A model generated the notes under the pieces. The model did no database searches and was not told the origin of the DNA. It worked only from the letters and a program-made list of their open reading frames with translations. Positions 16,024 to 23,793 of a stretch of DNA of 64,000 nucleotides are shown in pieces. Origin of the DNA: Shimia_B sp038527375 (GTDB taxonomy: Bacteria > Pseudomonadota > Alphaproteobacteria > Rhodobacterales > Rhodobacteraceae). Positions within the stretch are counted from its first letter, which is position 1. Every line of letters starts with the position of its first letter. The stretch is from NCBI GenBank assembly GCA_038527375.1, contig JBCBFU010000011.1, positions 1-64,000 of the forward strand. Reading direction: 5' to 3'. A program made the position numbers and the translations under genes.

Positions 16024-16111
16024 ACGGTCGTTAAGGCCCGCGTGAGGATTTCGGCGTTTTGTTACCGAAATCGGGTCACACACGGTCACGGAGTTGCGGG
16101 TTCCTGTAAGA

Positions 16112-16819
16112 TCAAGCCGCTTTGTTGCGGGCGTCCGCCGCGAGGAAGGCGGCGATAGCATGGCCCAGCGGTTCGGCAGAGGCGGGATTCTGCCCCGTGA
16201 AGAGCCGATCACCCTGTGCGACATGGGCCGCGAAGGCATCAGAATGCTCGAACACCGCGCCTTGCTTGCGCAACTCGGTTTCCAGAAGGAAGGGCACCAC
16301 ATCCTCCAGGCCCACCTTGTGCTCTTCGGCGTCGGTGAAGCCATTGACTGGCTGGCCGTTGACGAGCGGGCTGCCATCGGGCTTGGTCGCCCCCAGCAGG
16401 GCGGCGGGGCCGTGGCAGACCGATGCCACGAGGCCGCCATCGGCCCAGATTTTGCTGATGACGGGGCCAAGCTTGTCGCATTGGCGGAAGTCCCACATCG
16501 TCCCGTGGCCGCCTGGCAGGTAGATCGCGTCGTATTTCGACGGATCGACGTCGCCTACGGCCATGGTGTTTTCGAGCGCGGCCATGGCGCCTTCGTCGTT
16601 CATGAAGCGGTCGGTGCTTTCGGGGCGCTCTTCTGAGTCGGCAGAGGACGGATCGGCGGGCGGTTTGCCGCCGCGGATCGAGGCCAGTTCGATGTCAAAG
16701 CCTGCATCGCGCAGGATCCAGTAGGGGGTGGACAGCTCTTCCCAGTGAAAGCCCATCTCCTTGCCGGTGTCGCCCATCTCGCGGGTGGAGGTGAGCATGA
16801 AGAGGATCGGTTTGGCCAT
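16112..16819 (-). CDS. DJ-1/PfpI superfamily protein (type 1 GATase-like, Hsp31-like)
   Basis: Class I glutamine-amidotransferase-like protein of 235 residues. The nucleophile elbow is VASVCHGPAALL, with C135-H136. FHWEEL near 24-30 supplies the supporting glutamate, and YLPGGHGTMWDF is typical of the HchA/Hsp31 and PfpI branches, which act as glyoxalase III, deglycase or chaperone. The substrate is undetermined. It is upstream of bufA1 on the same strand, with about 200 bases between them containing inverted repeats, so it is more likely a neighbour than part of the bufferin operon. Confidence 0.88.
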   Translation of the reverse strand: MAKPILFMLTSTREMGDTGKEMGFHWEELSTPYWILRDAGFDIELASIRGGKPPADPSSADSEERPESTDRFMNDEGAMAALENTMAVGDVDPSKYDAIYLPGGHGTMWDFRQCDKLGPVISKIWADGGLVASVCHGPAALLGATKPDGSPLVNGQPVNGFTDAEEHKVGLEDVVPFLLETELRKQGAVFEHSDAFAAHVAQGDRLFTGQNPASAEPLGHAIAAFLAADARNKAA

Positions 16820-16904
16820 GGTGTGTCTCCGGTTTGTGTGCAGTTGCAGAGCAAACCGTTACGGGACCGTGCCTGTTCCCGCCTTTTCGATGGTCCCCAA
16901 AAAC

Positions 16905-16932
16905 TCAAACGCCCCGGCCGTCAGGCCGGGGC
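16905..16932 (-). terminator. rho-independent terminator after thrS
   Basis: On the minus strand, GCCCCGGCC / GGCCGGGGC (16911-16919 and 16924-16932) forms a 9-bp stem with a four-base loop, followed by GTTTGAGTTTTT. It sits 26 bases beyond the thrS stop. The T-rich tail also belongs to the dispersed GAGTTTTTGG-type motif seen at other gene ends in this window. Confidence 0.85.
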
Positions 16933-16958
16933 GCGTCCGCAATCAGATGTAGGTGCCG

Positions 16959-19082
16959 TCAGGCGAGGTCGGGCGGCGTCGCCTCTGCGGCCAGCGCGGG
17001 TACGACATCGTCCAGCGTCATCATGCGCGACTGCTTTTCGCCCAGACGCCGGAGGGAGACGGTGCGCTCTTCGACCTCGCGCATCCCGACGGCGAGGATC
17101 ACGGGGACTTTGCCGACCGAATGTTCGCGGACCTTGTAGTTGATTTTCTCATTCCGCACGTCGGCCTCGGCGCGCACACCCGCAGCCTTCAGCGCCTCGA
17201 CCACCTCATGCACATATTCATCGGCGTCCGACACGATGGCCGCGACGACCACCTGACGGGGTGCCAGCCAGAAGGGCAGCTTGCCCGCGTGTTCTTCGAT
17301 CAGGATGCCGATGAAGCGTTCAAAGGAGCCCAGCGTCGCGCGGTGGAGCATCACCGGGCGGTGNNNNNNNNNNNNNNNNNNNNNNNNNNNNNNNNNNNNN
17401 NNNNNNNNNNNNNNNNNNNNNNNNNNNNNNNNNNNNNNNNNNNNNNNNNNNNNNNNNNNNNNTGCGTGTTCTTCGATCAGGATGCCGATGAAGCGTTCAA
17501 AGGAGCCCAGCGTCGCGCGGTGGAGCATCACCGGGCGGTGCTTGTTGCCGTCTTCGCCGATGTAGTTGGCGTCGAGCCGTTCGGGCAGCACGAAGTCCAC
17601 CTGGTGGGTGCCGCATTGCCATTTCCGCCCGATGGCGTCGGTCAGCGTGAATTCAAGCTTGGGACCATAGAAGGCGCCTTCGCCCGGATTTACCCCGGGC
17701 TCGATCCCCGCGGCGCGGGTGGCGGACAGGAGTGCGGCTTCGGCCTTGTCCCAGGTCTCATCCGATCCGGCGCGGACGTCGGGGCGGGTAGAGAACAGGA
17801 CCTCGAAGTCGGAGAAGCCGAGGTCTTCGTAGATGCGTGATAGGAAGTCGATGTAGATCTTGGTTTCTTCCTCGATCTGGTCCTCGCGGCAGAAGATGTG
17901 CCCGTCGTCCTGCGTAAAGCCGCGCACGCGCATGATGCCGTGGAGCGCGCCCGAGGGTTCATAGCGCGCGCAGGAGCCAAATTCGGCCATGCGCAGCGGC
18001 AGGTCGCGGTAGGATTTGAGGCCCTGATTGTAGACCTGCACGTGGCAGGGGCAGTTCATGGGCTTGAGCGCGTTGATCGCCTTTTGCGAAGCGTGTTCTT
18101 CGTCCACTTCGACGATGAACATGTTCTCCTGATACTTCTCCCAGTGGCCGCTTTCTTCCCACAGCTTGCGGTCGACGACTTGGGGGGTGTTCACCTCCAC
18201 ATAGCCGCCCGCGCGCTGTTTGCGGCGCATGTAGTCTTGCAGCGTGGTGTAGATGGTCCAGCCGTTGGGGTGCCAGAAGACCTGACCCGGTGCCTCGGGC
18301 TGCATGTGATAGAGGTCCATCTCGCGGCCCAGTTTGCGGTGGTCGCGCTTTTCGGCCTCCTCAAGGAAGGTCAGGTGGGCCTTGAGTTGCTCGCGGTTCT
18401 GGAAGCCCACGCCGTAGATCCGTTGCAGCATCTGGCGGTCGCTATCGCCGCGCCAATAGGCACCGGCGACTGACATCAGTTTCCAGCTGTCGCCCGGGAT
18501 CTGGCCGGTGTGTTGCAGGTGGGGGCCACGGCAGAGGTCCTGCCAATCACCGTGCCAGTACATGCGCAGCGGCTCATCCCCCGGGATGGCTTCGATCAGT
18601 TCGACTTTGAAGGGCTCGCCGCGGTCCTTGTAATACTGGATCGCGCGGTCCCGCTCCCACACCTCGGTCCGGACGGGATCGCGCAGATTGATGATCTCTT
18701 TCATCTTCTTTTCGATCGCGCCGAGGTCTTCGGGGGTGAAGCGTTCCGCCCGGTCGAAGTCGTAGTACCAGCCGTTGTCGATGACGGGGCCGATGGTGAC
18801 CTTTACGTCTGGCCAGATCTCTTGCACGGCGCGGGCCATCACGTGGGCCAGGTCGTGGCGGATGAGTTCGAGCGCGGGCGCTTCGTCTTTCAGCGTATGG
18901 ATCGCGATGTCGGCATCGGCGTCGATGGGCCATTGCAGGTCGTGATGCGCGCCGTTCACGGTCGCGGAGATCGCTTTCTTCCCCAGCGAGGTCGAAATGT
19001 CGCTGGCGACCTCGCCCGGCGTGATGCCAGCGGGGTAGTCGCGCGAATTGCCGTCAGGAAGGGTGAGGGTGATCTGGGCCAT
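16959..19082 (-). CDS. thrS: threonyl-tRNA synthetase, interrupted by an assembly gap
   Basis: Charges tRNA-Thr. Order of parts: N-terminal TGS domain (MAQITLTLPDGNSRDYPAG), the SAD editing domain, the class II catalytic core and the anticodon-binding C-terminus. Zinc ligands expected of ThrRS are visible in MNCPCH, DDGHIFC and VMLHRAT. As written it has 707 codons, but 59 of these are a 99-N run, one base and a second copy of 77 bases; removing them leaves 648 residues, the normal length, with the frame unchanged. The ATG at 19082 is chosen over an upstream in-frame start because the TGS domain begins there. A terminator follows. Confidence 0.95.
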   Translation of the reverse strand: MAQITLTLPDGNSRDYPAGITPGEVASDISTSLGKKAISATVNGAHHDLQWPIDADADIAIHTLKDEAPALELIRHDLAHVMARAVQEIWPDVKVTIGPVIDNGWYYDFDRAERFTPEDLGAIEKKMKEIINLRDPVRTEVWERDRAIQYYKDRGEPFKVELIEAIPGDEPLRMYWHGDWQDLCRGPHLQHTGQIPGDSWKLMSVAGAYWRGDSDRQMLQRIYGVGFQNREQLKAHLTFLEEAEKRDHRKLGREMDLYHMQPEAPGQVFWHPNGWTIYTTLQDYMRRKQRAGGYVEVNTPQVVDRKLWEESGHWEKYQENMFIVEVDEEHASQKAINALKPMNCPCHVQVYNQGLKSYRDLPLRMAEFGSCARYEPSGALHGIMRVRGFTQDDGHIFCREDQIEEETKIYIDFLSRIYEDLGFSDFEVLFSTRPDVRAGSDETWDKAEAALLSATRAAGIEPGVNPGEGAFYGPKLEFTLTDAIGRKWQCGTHQVDFVLPERLDANYIGEDGNKHRPVMLHRATLGSFERFIGILIEEHAXXXXXXXXXXXXXXXXXXXXXXXXXXXXXXXXXHRPVMLHRATLGSFERFIGILIEEHAGKLPFWLAPRQVVVAAIVSDADEYVHEVVEALKAAGVRAEADVRNEKINYKVREHSVGKVPVILAVGMREVEERTVSLRRLGEKQSRMMTLDDVVPALAAEATPPDLA
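17287..17363. repeat. 77-bp direct duplicate, copy 1, left of the thrS gap
   Basis: Identical over all 77 bases to 17464-17540. It encodes the ThrRS segment HRPVMLHRATLGSFERFIGI and the next few residues. The preceding base differs (C at 17286, T at 17463). The most likely source is a shared k-mer at contig ends, not a real tandem duplication. Confidence 0.97.
17364..17462. other. assembly gap of 99 N inside thrS
   Basis: Run of 99 ambiguous bases followed by one T and the second copy of the flanking 77-mer. The total insert from 17364 to 17540 is 177 bases, 59 codons, so the reading frame is kept. Confidence 0.97.
17464..17540. repeat. 77-bp direct duplicate, copy 2, right of the thrS gap
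   Basis: Exact second copy of 17287-17363. See the gap entry: one of the two copies should be dropped when reading thrS. Confidence 0.97.
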
Positions 19083-19210
19083 GATCTTTGGCCTCCTCGT
19101 CAGTTTGGCGCCCACGGAACGCCCGGTTGCGGGTATGGTGTGGGCGCTATGTGACGGAGCGAGCGAATCCTGTCAACACGGGGATGGAGCGGCGCGCGGG
19201 GAGGGCTGAC

Positions 19211-19648
19211 ATGTTTGACGCACCAGAGGGATATGCCACGCGGGTGCGGGCGAGTTTTGCCAAGCAGATCATCACCCGGTCCATGGGGATCGAGATGGTG
19301 GATGTGGCGCCCGGGCGCGTGACGCTGGGCATGGATTTCAACGCGGGCTTTGTGCAGCAGCACGGGTTCCACCATGCGGGCGTGACGGCGACCTGTCTGG
19401 ACAGTGCCTGCGGGTATGCCGCAATGACGTTGATGCCAGCGGATGCCGAGGTTCTGACGGCGGAATTCAAGGTCAACCTGATGGCCCCCGCCCAAGGCGC
19501 GCGTTTTCATTTCACGGGCACGGTGATCAAGCCCGGCCGCACGTTGATGTTTTGCGAGGGGCGGGCCGAAAACGAGTTGGGCAAGTTGATTGCGACCATG
19601 TCGGCCACGATGGCCGTGGTGCGCGACCGACCCGGCGTGACGGCGTGA
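19211..19648 (+). CDS. PaaI-family hotdog-fold thioesterase
   Basis: Probable acyl-CoA thioesterase of 145 residues with one hotdog domain. The core helix and catalytic region read NAGFVQQHGFHHAGVTATCLDSACGYAAMTLMP, followed by VLTAEFKVNLMAPAQGARFHFTGTVIKPGRTLMFCEG, the usual strand order of the PaaI group. No other domain is present. The ATG at 19211 has GGGAGGG ten bases upstream and is preferred over an ATG nine codons earlier. It diverges from thrS and converges with an MFS gene. The acyl substrate is unknown. Confidence 0.87.
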   Translation: MFDAPEGYATRVRASFAKQIITRSMGIEMVDVAPGRVTLGMDFNAGFVQQHGFHHAGVTATCLDSACGYAAMTLMPADAEVLTAEFKVNLMAPAQGARFHFTGTVIKPGRTLMFCEGRAENELGKLIATMSATMAVVRDRPGVTA

Positions 19649-19661
19649 GGCCCCGCGTGGT

Positions 19662-20831
19662 CTAGGCCGTGCGGCCGCTGACGCGCAGGGACAGGAGCAA
19701 GGCCGCGATGGCCGCCAACATCGCAACCGCCGCGCCTAGACCCAAGGCGCTGTAGCCCGGCCCCGAGATCAGCAGAGCGCCAAATCCCGAGCCCAGCGCC
19801 GAGCCCACATAGATGGCCGAGGCATTGAGCGCCAGCGCCACCGGCGCGCGGGGTCCCGCGAGGATCACGAGGCGCAATTGCTGCGGGTTGCCAAAGGCCC
19901 ACCCCAGCGTCGACCAGCCCAGCGTCCAGAGCACAAGGAGGGGCGTCGCGACGGGCAAAAGGGAATAGAACGGCATCGCGACAAGTTGGACCAGAAAGAG
20001 ACCCAAGAGCGTGCGCCCCGCGCCATAGCGGTCCGCCAGCCAGCCACCCAGGATATTCCCGATCACCGCGCCCACGCCAAAAACCAGCAGGATCAGCGTG
20101 ATCTGGTCGCGCCCATAACCCATCGTACCGCTCAGGAGCGGGGCCATATAGGTGTAGAGCGTGAAGATCGCGCCCAGAAAGACCGCCGTGATCGCGATGG
20201 CGAGCATCATCGGCCCGTCCCGGAGAAGCGCGCCGAGGTCTTTGAGCGTTGTCGCCTGAAACTGCAGCCCGGCGGGCACGCGGGTCCAGATCAGGAGGGC
20301 GGTGGGCACGGCGAGGGCCACCACGATCCAGAGCGCAGCACGCCACCCGAACGTGTAGGCCACCCACGATCCTGCGGGCACGCCGAGCACTTGGGCCAGT
20401 GTGATGCCCAGAAACACCGCCGCAAGCGCCGAGGCGCGGCGATCGGGCGGGGCGAGGCCCGCCACGATGGCCGCCCCCACGGGCGTCACGACACCGGCCC
20501 CCGCCGCCGCGAGGATGCGGCTGGCTGCGAGCCAGTCATAGCTTGGTGCCAGCGCGCCCAGCATGGCGGCCAGGGCAAAGAGCGTGAGCCCCGCCGTCAG
20601 CACGCGCCGCCGCCCGATCCGCCCGGTCAGCGCCACGAGGAGGGGAGAGAGCGGCGCATAGGCCAGCGCGTAGACCGTCAAGAGCTGCCCCGCCGTTGCA
20701 GGTGCGACGCCGAGGTCTTGGGCCACCGGTTCGATCACGCCGATCACCACAAACGCCCCCATGCCCACGACGAAGTTGGCCATGGCAAGGATAATCAGGA
20801 GACTGCGGGTGAGGGGCGTGTCGGCATTCAT
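19662..20831 (-). CDS. MFS transporter, DHA1-like
   Basis: Major facilitator protein of 389 residues with 12 predicted helices. The cytoplasmic loop 2-3 motif appears as ALTGRIGRRRVLTAGL, and the helix-5 drug-antiporter region as LAQVLGVPAGSWVAYTFGWRAALW. These point to the DHA1 branch that includes arabinose and drug efflux proteins; the substrate is not known. The ATG at 20831 starts the first helix within about ten residues. It converges with the thioesterase, the stops being 13 bases apart. Confidence 0.88.
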   Translation of the reverse strand: MNADTPLTRSLLIILAMANFVVGMGAFVVIGVIEPVAQDLGVAPATAGQLLTVYALAYAPLSPLLVALTGRIGRRRVLTAGLTLFALAAMLGALAPSYDWLAASRILAAAGAGVVTPVGAAIVAGLAPPDRRASALAAVFLGITLAQVLGVPAGSWVAYTFGWRAALWIVVALAVPTALLIWTRVPAGLQFQATTLKDLGALLRDGPMMLAIAITAVFLGAIFTLYTYMAPLLSGTMGYGRDQITLILLVFGVGAVIGNILGGWLADRYGAGRTLLGLFLVQLVAMPFYSLLPVATPLLVLWTLGWSTLGWAFGNPQQLRLVILAGPRAPVALALNASAIYVGSALGSGFGALLISGPGYSALGLGAAVAMLAAIAALLLSLRVSGRTA

Positions 20832-21004
20832 GAGCTGATCGTGGCGTCGCGCGGGGTGGGGTCAAGCCGGTGTGCGATTGTATGCTGAAATAGCCGCGTA
20901 ACCTCATGATAGATATGAAGACTTTTTGAACGCCTGACTGTGGACCTGCTCGCGTGTTTCCGATAAGAAACCTCATCTGCGACATTTTGAGGGGACCCAG
21001 CGGC

Positions 21005-21232
21005 ATGGCCAGCTACAACACGCAATTCACGTTGAACGTTGATGATCTGGCTCTGATCGAAGACGCCCTGCGCGCACGCAAGAGCGAGCTTTGCCAGGCG
21101 CAGCTGACCTCGGACGGGGAAACCACGGCCGCGCTGGATGCCGAGGCCAAGGAGGTCGCGGGCCTGCTGGGGCGGCTTCACAACCAAAAGGTCTTCTACC
21201 GCCCCAAATCGGGTGTCTATGTCGGGGGCTAA
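21005..21232 (+). CDS. conserved hypothetical protein, 75 aa
   Basis: Small soluble protein, not recognised. It reads MASYNTQFTLNVDDLALIEDALR and then KSELCQAQLTSDGETTAALDAEAKEVAGLLGRLHNQKVFYRP, mostly helical, with one cysteine. The pattern looks like a helical hairpin and a short basic end. A GAGGGGA ribosome-binding site precedes the ATG at 21005. Its stop overlaps the convergent MAPEG gene by four bases. The codon use is normal, which is the main reason to accept it. Confidence 0.7.
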   Translation: MASYNTQFTLNVDDLALIEDALRARKSELCQAQLTSDGETTAALDAEAKEVAGLLGRLHNQKVFYRPKSGVYVGG

Positions 21233-21633
21233 CCCAGTCTCAGGATTTCGACACCCACGGCGATGGCGCACATCCAGCCTGCCGTGAAGATGATCGGGCG
21301 CACCGGGATCTGGTTCTCGGACCGGAGCATAAACACCGCGTGCGCCACACGGAGCCAGAAAAAGGCGACGACTGCCCAGACCGTCACCACGGACGTCACC
21401 CCAAGGCTGTGCGCGACGAGAACGAGCGCGGCCATGGGCATGGATTGCTCCAAGAGGTTCAGGTGGGCGCGGTTGGCGCGTTGCACCCAAGGGACCATGC
21501 CGGGGATGTTGGCGCGCCCGTCCTTGGTGACTTGGCTGCCGCTTTCGGTGGTGTTGGCCCCGATGATGAAGGGGATCCAAAGGCTGACGGCCAAGAGCAT
21601 CGTCAGCGTGAGCCAAAAGAGTTCCGTGCTCAT
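21229..21633 (-). CDS. MAPEG-family membrane protein
   Basis: Integral membrane protein of 134 residues with four hydrophobic helices, in the MAPEG family (eicosanoid and glutathione metabolism proteins). The segment RANRAHLNLLEQSMPMAALVLVAHSLG is the family signature: a conserved RA.RAH.N..E run after the first loop. The last part, RVAHAVFMLRSENQIPVRPIIFTAGWMC, also fits. Whether the bacterial protein has glutathione transferase activity is unknown. Its ATG overlaps the stop of the SRPBCC gene upstream, so the two are coupled. Confidence 0.85.
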   Translation of the reverse strand: MSTELFWLTLTMLLAVSLWIPFIIGANTTESGSQVTKDGRANIPGMVPWVQRANRAHLNLLEQSMPMAALVLVAHSLGVTSVVTVWAVVAFFWLRVAHAVFMLRSENQIPVRPIIFTAGWMCAIAVGVEILRLG

Positions 21634-22058
21634 GCCGTTTCCTCCGTCACGGTGGTCGAAAAGCGCACGGTGTCGCCGGTTTCCAGATAGGTCTTGAGCC
21701 CCGCAAGGAGCCGCGCCCACCCGTCTGCCACGCCTTCGCCATAGGCCACCGGGAAAGTCAGGTCGTAGTGTTCGAGCGTCAGCGAACAGACCGATCCCTC
21801 CTCTTTCAACAGATAGACGAACCGCGACGGTGCGCCGCCGCCGTCCCACAGCGGCTCGAACGTCTGTTCGATCCGCGTTTTGGGGTCGAGCCGGATGTCG
21901 CGGCTGTTCATCATGGGCTGGCCCGGCGCAAATTCGTAGCGGGTCGTGTCGCCGTCCTTGTGGATGGCTTGGGCGAGGAAATGGTAATTTGCCATCTCAT
22001 CGGGATCGGTGAGCGCCGCCCACAGCGCGTCGAGCGTGCAGCGAATATAGGTCTGCAT
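21630..22058 (-). CDS. SRPBCC/AHSA1-like domain protein
   Basis: Single START-like domain of 142 residues: TYIRCTLDALWAALTDPDEMANYHFLA at the start, then ...FEPLWDGGGAPSRFVYLLKEEGSVCSLTLEHYDL... and a final helix DGWARLLAGLKTYLETG. Such domains bind hydrophobic ligands or assist chaperones. It lies between an ArsR-SRPBCC fusion and a MAPEG gene on the same strand, a grouping often seen for ArsR-regulated SRPBCC proteins. The ATG at 22058 is used; a GTG lies one codon earlier. Ligand unknown. Confidence 0.83.
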   Translation of the reverse strand: MQTYIRCTLDALWAALTDPDEMANYHFLAQAIHKDGDTTRYEFAPGQPMMNSRDIRLDPKTRIEQTFEPLWDGGGAPSRFVYLLKEEGSVCSLTLEHYDLTFPVAYGEGVADGWARLLAGLKTYLETGDTVRFSTTVTEETA

Positions 22059-22114
22059 CACGAAATCGGGTTTCGGTTGGGATGCCTGAGTCGTTGTCTG
22101 GGTCGTTGTCTGTG

Positions 22115-22828
22115 TTACTTGGGGGTCTCCTTCTTTGGGTCTGGTGCAGCCAGAAGTTCAGGGTCGGCAAAGCCTGTGGCTTGGCCGGTTTCGATCAGGG
22201 TTTTGAGGCCCGCGAGCATGCGGACCCAGCCTGTGCGAAAGGGTGCGGCATCGTCGGGCGTGCCGAATTGGGAGAGCGTGATCTCGGTATGGGGGCCCTC
22301 GGGCCGGAGCGTGATCACCAGCCGGGCGGGGTCACCGGGCGTCTCTAGTGTTTGATCCAGAAGATGCGGCGCCTCGGACCGTGTCGTGTGGCGCGGCGGC
22401 AAGTGGGGCGCGATCTCTGTCATGCGGGCGTCGTCGGTCAGCGCCTCGAAAACCTTGGCGGGTGGGGCCGCGATATAGGTCGTCATCGTGGTGTCCGGCA
22501 GTGCCGTGTCCATCGCGGTTTGCCCTTCTAGCCGGGCTTTGAGGTCGACCATCGCGCGCGCCGCGGGCGCCACGAGCAGCGGTTCGATCCAGCGGTCGAT
22601 GGCCTCCTGCAAGGGGACGGCATTGAGATAGTGATGCTTGAAGCGCCCGCGTTTCGCCGTGGTGATGAGCCCCGCGTCCTCGAGCACGCCCAAGTGCTTC
22701 ATCACGCCAAAGCGCGTCATCTCGAACCCGTCTTCGAGTTGCGACAGCGTTTGACCGTCATCCCGGCGCAGTGCGTCCAGGATTTGGCGGCGGGCTGGGT
22801 CGCCCAGGGCTTTGAAGATCGCGTCCAT
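22115..22828 (-). CDS. ArsR-type HTH fused to SRPBCC domain
   Basis: Two-domain regulator of 237 residues. Residues 1-90 are an ArsR/SmtB winged helix (MDAIFKALGDPARRQILDALRRDDGQTLSQLEDGF ... MKHLGVLEDAGLITTAKRGRFKHHYLN). Residues 110-225 are an SRPBCC/AHSA1 domain (TMTTYIAAPPAKVFEALTD ... TGWVRMLAGLKTLIETG). The metal-binding cysteines of classical ArsR are absent, so a metal is not the likely signal; the SRPBCC domain may sense a hydrophobic ligand. Two adjacent 16-bp palindrome-like sites lie 14 bases upstream of its start and suggest autoregulation. Confidence 0.87.
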   Translation of the reverse strand: MDAIFKALGDPARRQILDALRRDDGQTLSQLEDGFEMTRFGVMKHLGVLEDAGLITTAKRGRFKHHYLNAVPLQEAIDRWIEPLLVAPAARAMVDLKARLEGQTAMDTALPDTTMTTYIAAPPAKVFEALTDDARMTEIAPHLPPRHTTRSEAPHLLDQTLETPGDPARLVITLRPEGPHTEITLSQFGTPDDAAPFRTGWVRMLAGLKTLIETGQATGFADPELLAAPDPKKETPK

Positions 22829-22841
22829 GGGTGGTTTATAT

Positions 22842-22873
22842 GTGATTACTTAGTCACGTGACAAGATAGTCAC
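22842..22873. promoter_or_regulatory. two tandem 16-bp operator-like palindromes upstream of the ArsR-SRPBCC gene
   Basis: GTGATTACTTAGTCAC (22842-22857) is followed directly by GTGACAAGATAGTCAC (22858-22873). Both have GTGA...TCAC ends and share the right half TAGTCAC. The pair lies between the divergent regulator and hydrolase genes, so it could control both. Confidence 0.75.
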
Positions 22874-22940
22874 TTTTAAACAGCCGCGAATTGCGCTGTA
22901 ACCAACCGGGATCGCTGCGCATTTTGAGAGGCCTGCCGCC

Positions 22941-23690
22941 ATGACCGAGTTCTATGACACGCCGCAGGGGCGCCGAATCGCCTACCGCAAGACGGAGGGT
23001 GCGGGCCCCGGCATCGTCTTTTTGGGTGGCTTCAAATCGGACATGGAGGGCACGAAGGCTATCCATCTCGAGGCGTGGTGTCAGGCCCAAGGCCGCGCCT
23101 TCCTGCGGTTCGACTATTCCGGCCACGGCCAATCCAGCGGCGCGTTTGAGGAGGGCAGCATCGGCGATTGGGCCGAGGATGCGCAGGCCGTGATCACCGC
23201 GTTGACCGACGGCCCGCAGATCCTGATCGGGTCGTCCATGGGTGGCTGGATCTCGCTTTTGACGATCAAAGCCATGCCGGAGAAGGTCGCGGGGCTGGTC
23301 ACGATCGCGGCGGCGCCGGATTTCACCGAAGACGGCTTCTGGGCGTCGTTCTCGGAGGCGGAGCGCGCCACCCTGATCTCCGAGGGGCAGGTCGCCTTGC
23401 CGTCGGATTACGGCGATCCCTACATCATCACGCGCCGCCTGATCGAAGAGGGGCGCGACGTGCTGGTCCTGCGCGAACCGCTGCAACTTTCGATGCCCAC
23501 GCGGTTCCTGCAGGGGACCGAGGATGAGGATGTCTCGGTCGCGACGGCCACCCGCCTGCTGGACCATGTGACGGGGGACGATATTCGGCTTGTCCTGCTG
23601 AAGGGGGCGGATCACCGATTTTCCGAGCCGGACGCGCTCAAGCTCATCGAAGATGCGACGAGCAACGTTTTGGAGGTTTTGGGGCGGTAG
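22941..23690 (+). CDS. alpha/beta hydrolase (ABHD10-like serine esterase)
   Basis: Soluble serine hydrolase of 249 residues. Motifs in order: GIVFLGGFKSDMEGTKA (oxyanion-hole loop), FLRFDYSGHGQSSG, the nucleophile elbow GSSMGGW, and the catalytic His in KGADHRFSEPDAL. The FLGGFKSDM...RFDYSGHG pattern is that of the bacterial relatives of ABHD10, a thioesterase/esterase. There is no signal peptide. It is divergent from the ArsR-SRPBCC gene across 112 bases containing the tandem palindromes, so it may be under the same regulator. Confidence 0.88.
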   Translation: MTEFYDTPQGRRIAYRKTEGAGPGIVFLGGFKSDMEGTKAIHLEAWCQAQGRAFLRFDYSGHGQSSGAFEEGSIGDWAEDAQAVITALTDGPQILIGSSMGGWISLLTIKAMPEKVAGLVTIAAAPDFTEDGFWASFSEAERATLISEGQVALPSDYGDPYIITRRLIEEGRDVLVLREPLQLSMPTRFLQGTEDEDVSVATATRLLDHVTGDDIRLVLLKGADHRFSEPDALKLIEDATSNVLEVLGR

Positions 23691-23793
23691 GCTGCCTGAA
23701 CCCAGGCTCCGCCATCTAAGAGACGTCACGTTTTCTTTGGCCTGCACGGCATCCCCCGGCTAGCCTGCGCCAAAATAAGCGCGGGGAGGGAAC

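Noticed and set aside
17287..17540. Tandem duplication within thrS.
   Set aside because: The same 77-base flank length occurs at the other N gap, so it is an assembly overlap; a real duplication would disrupt the catalytic core.
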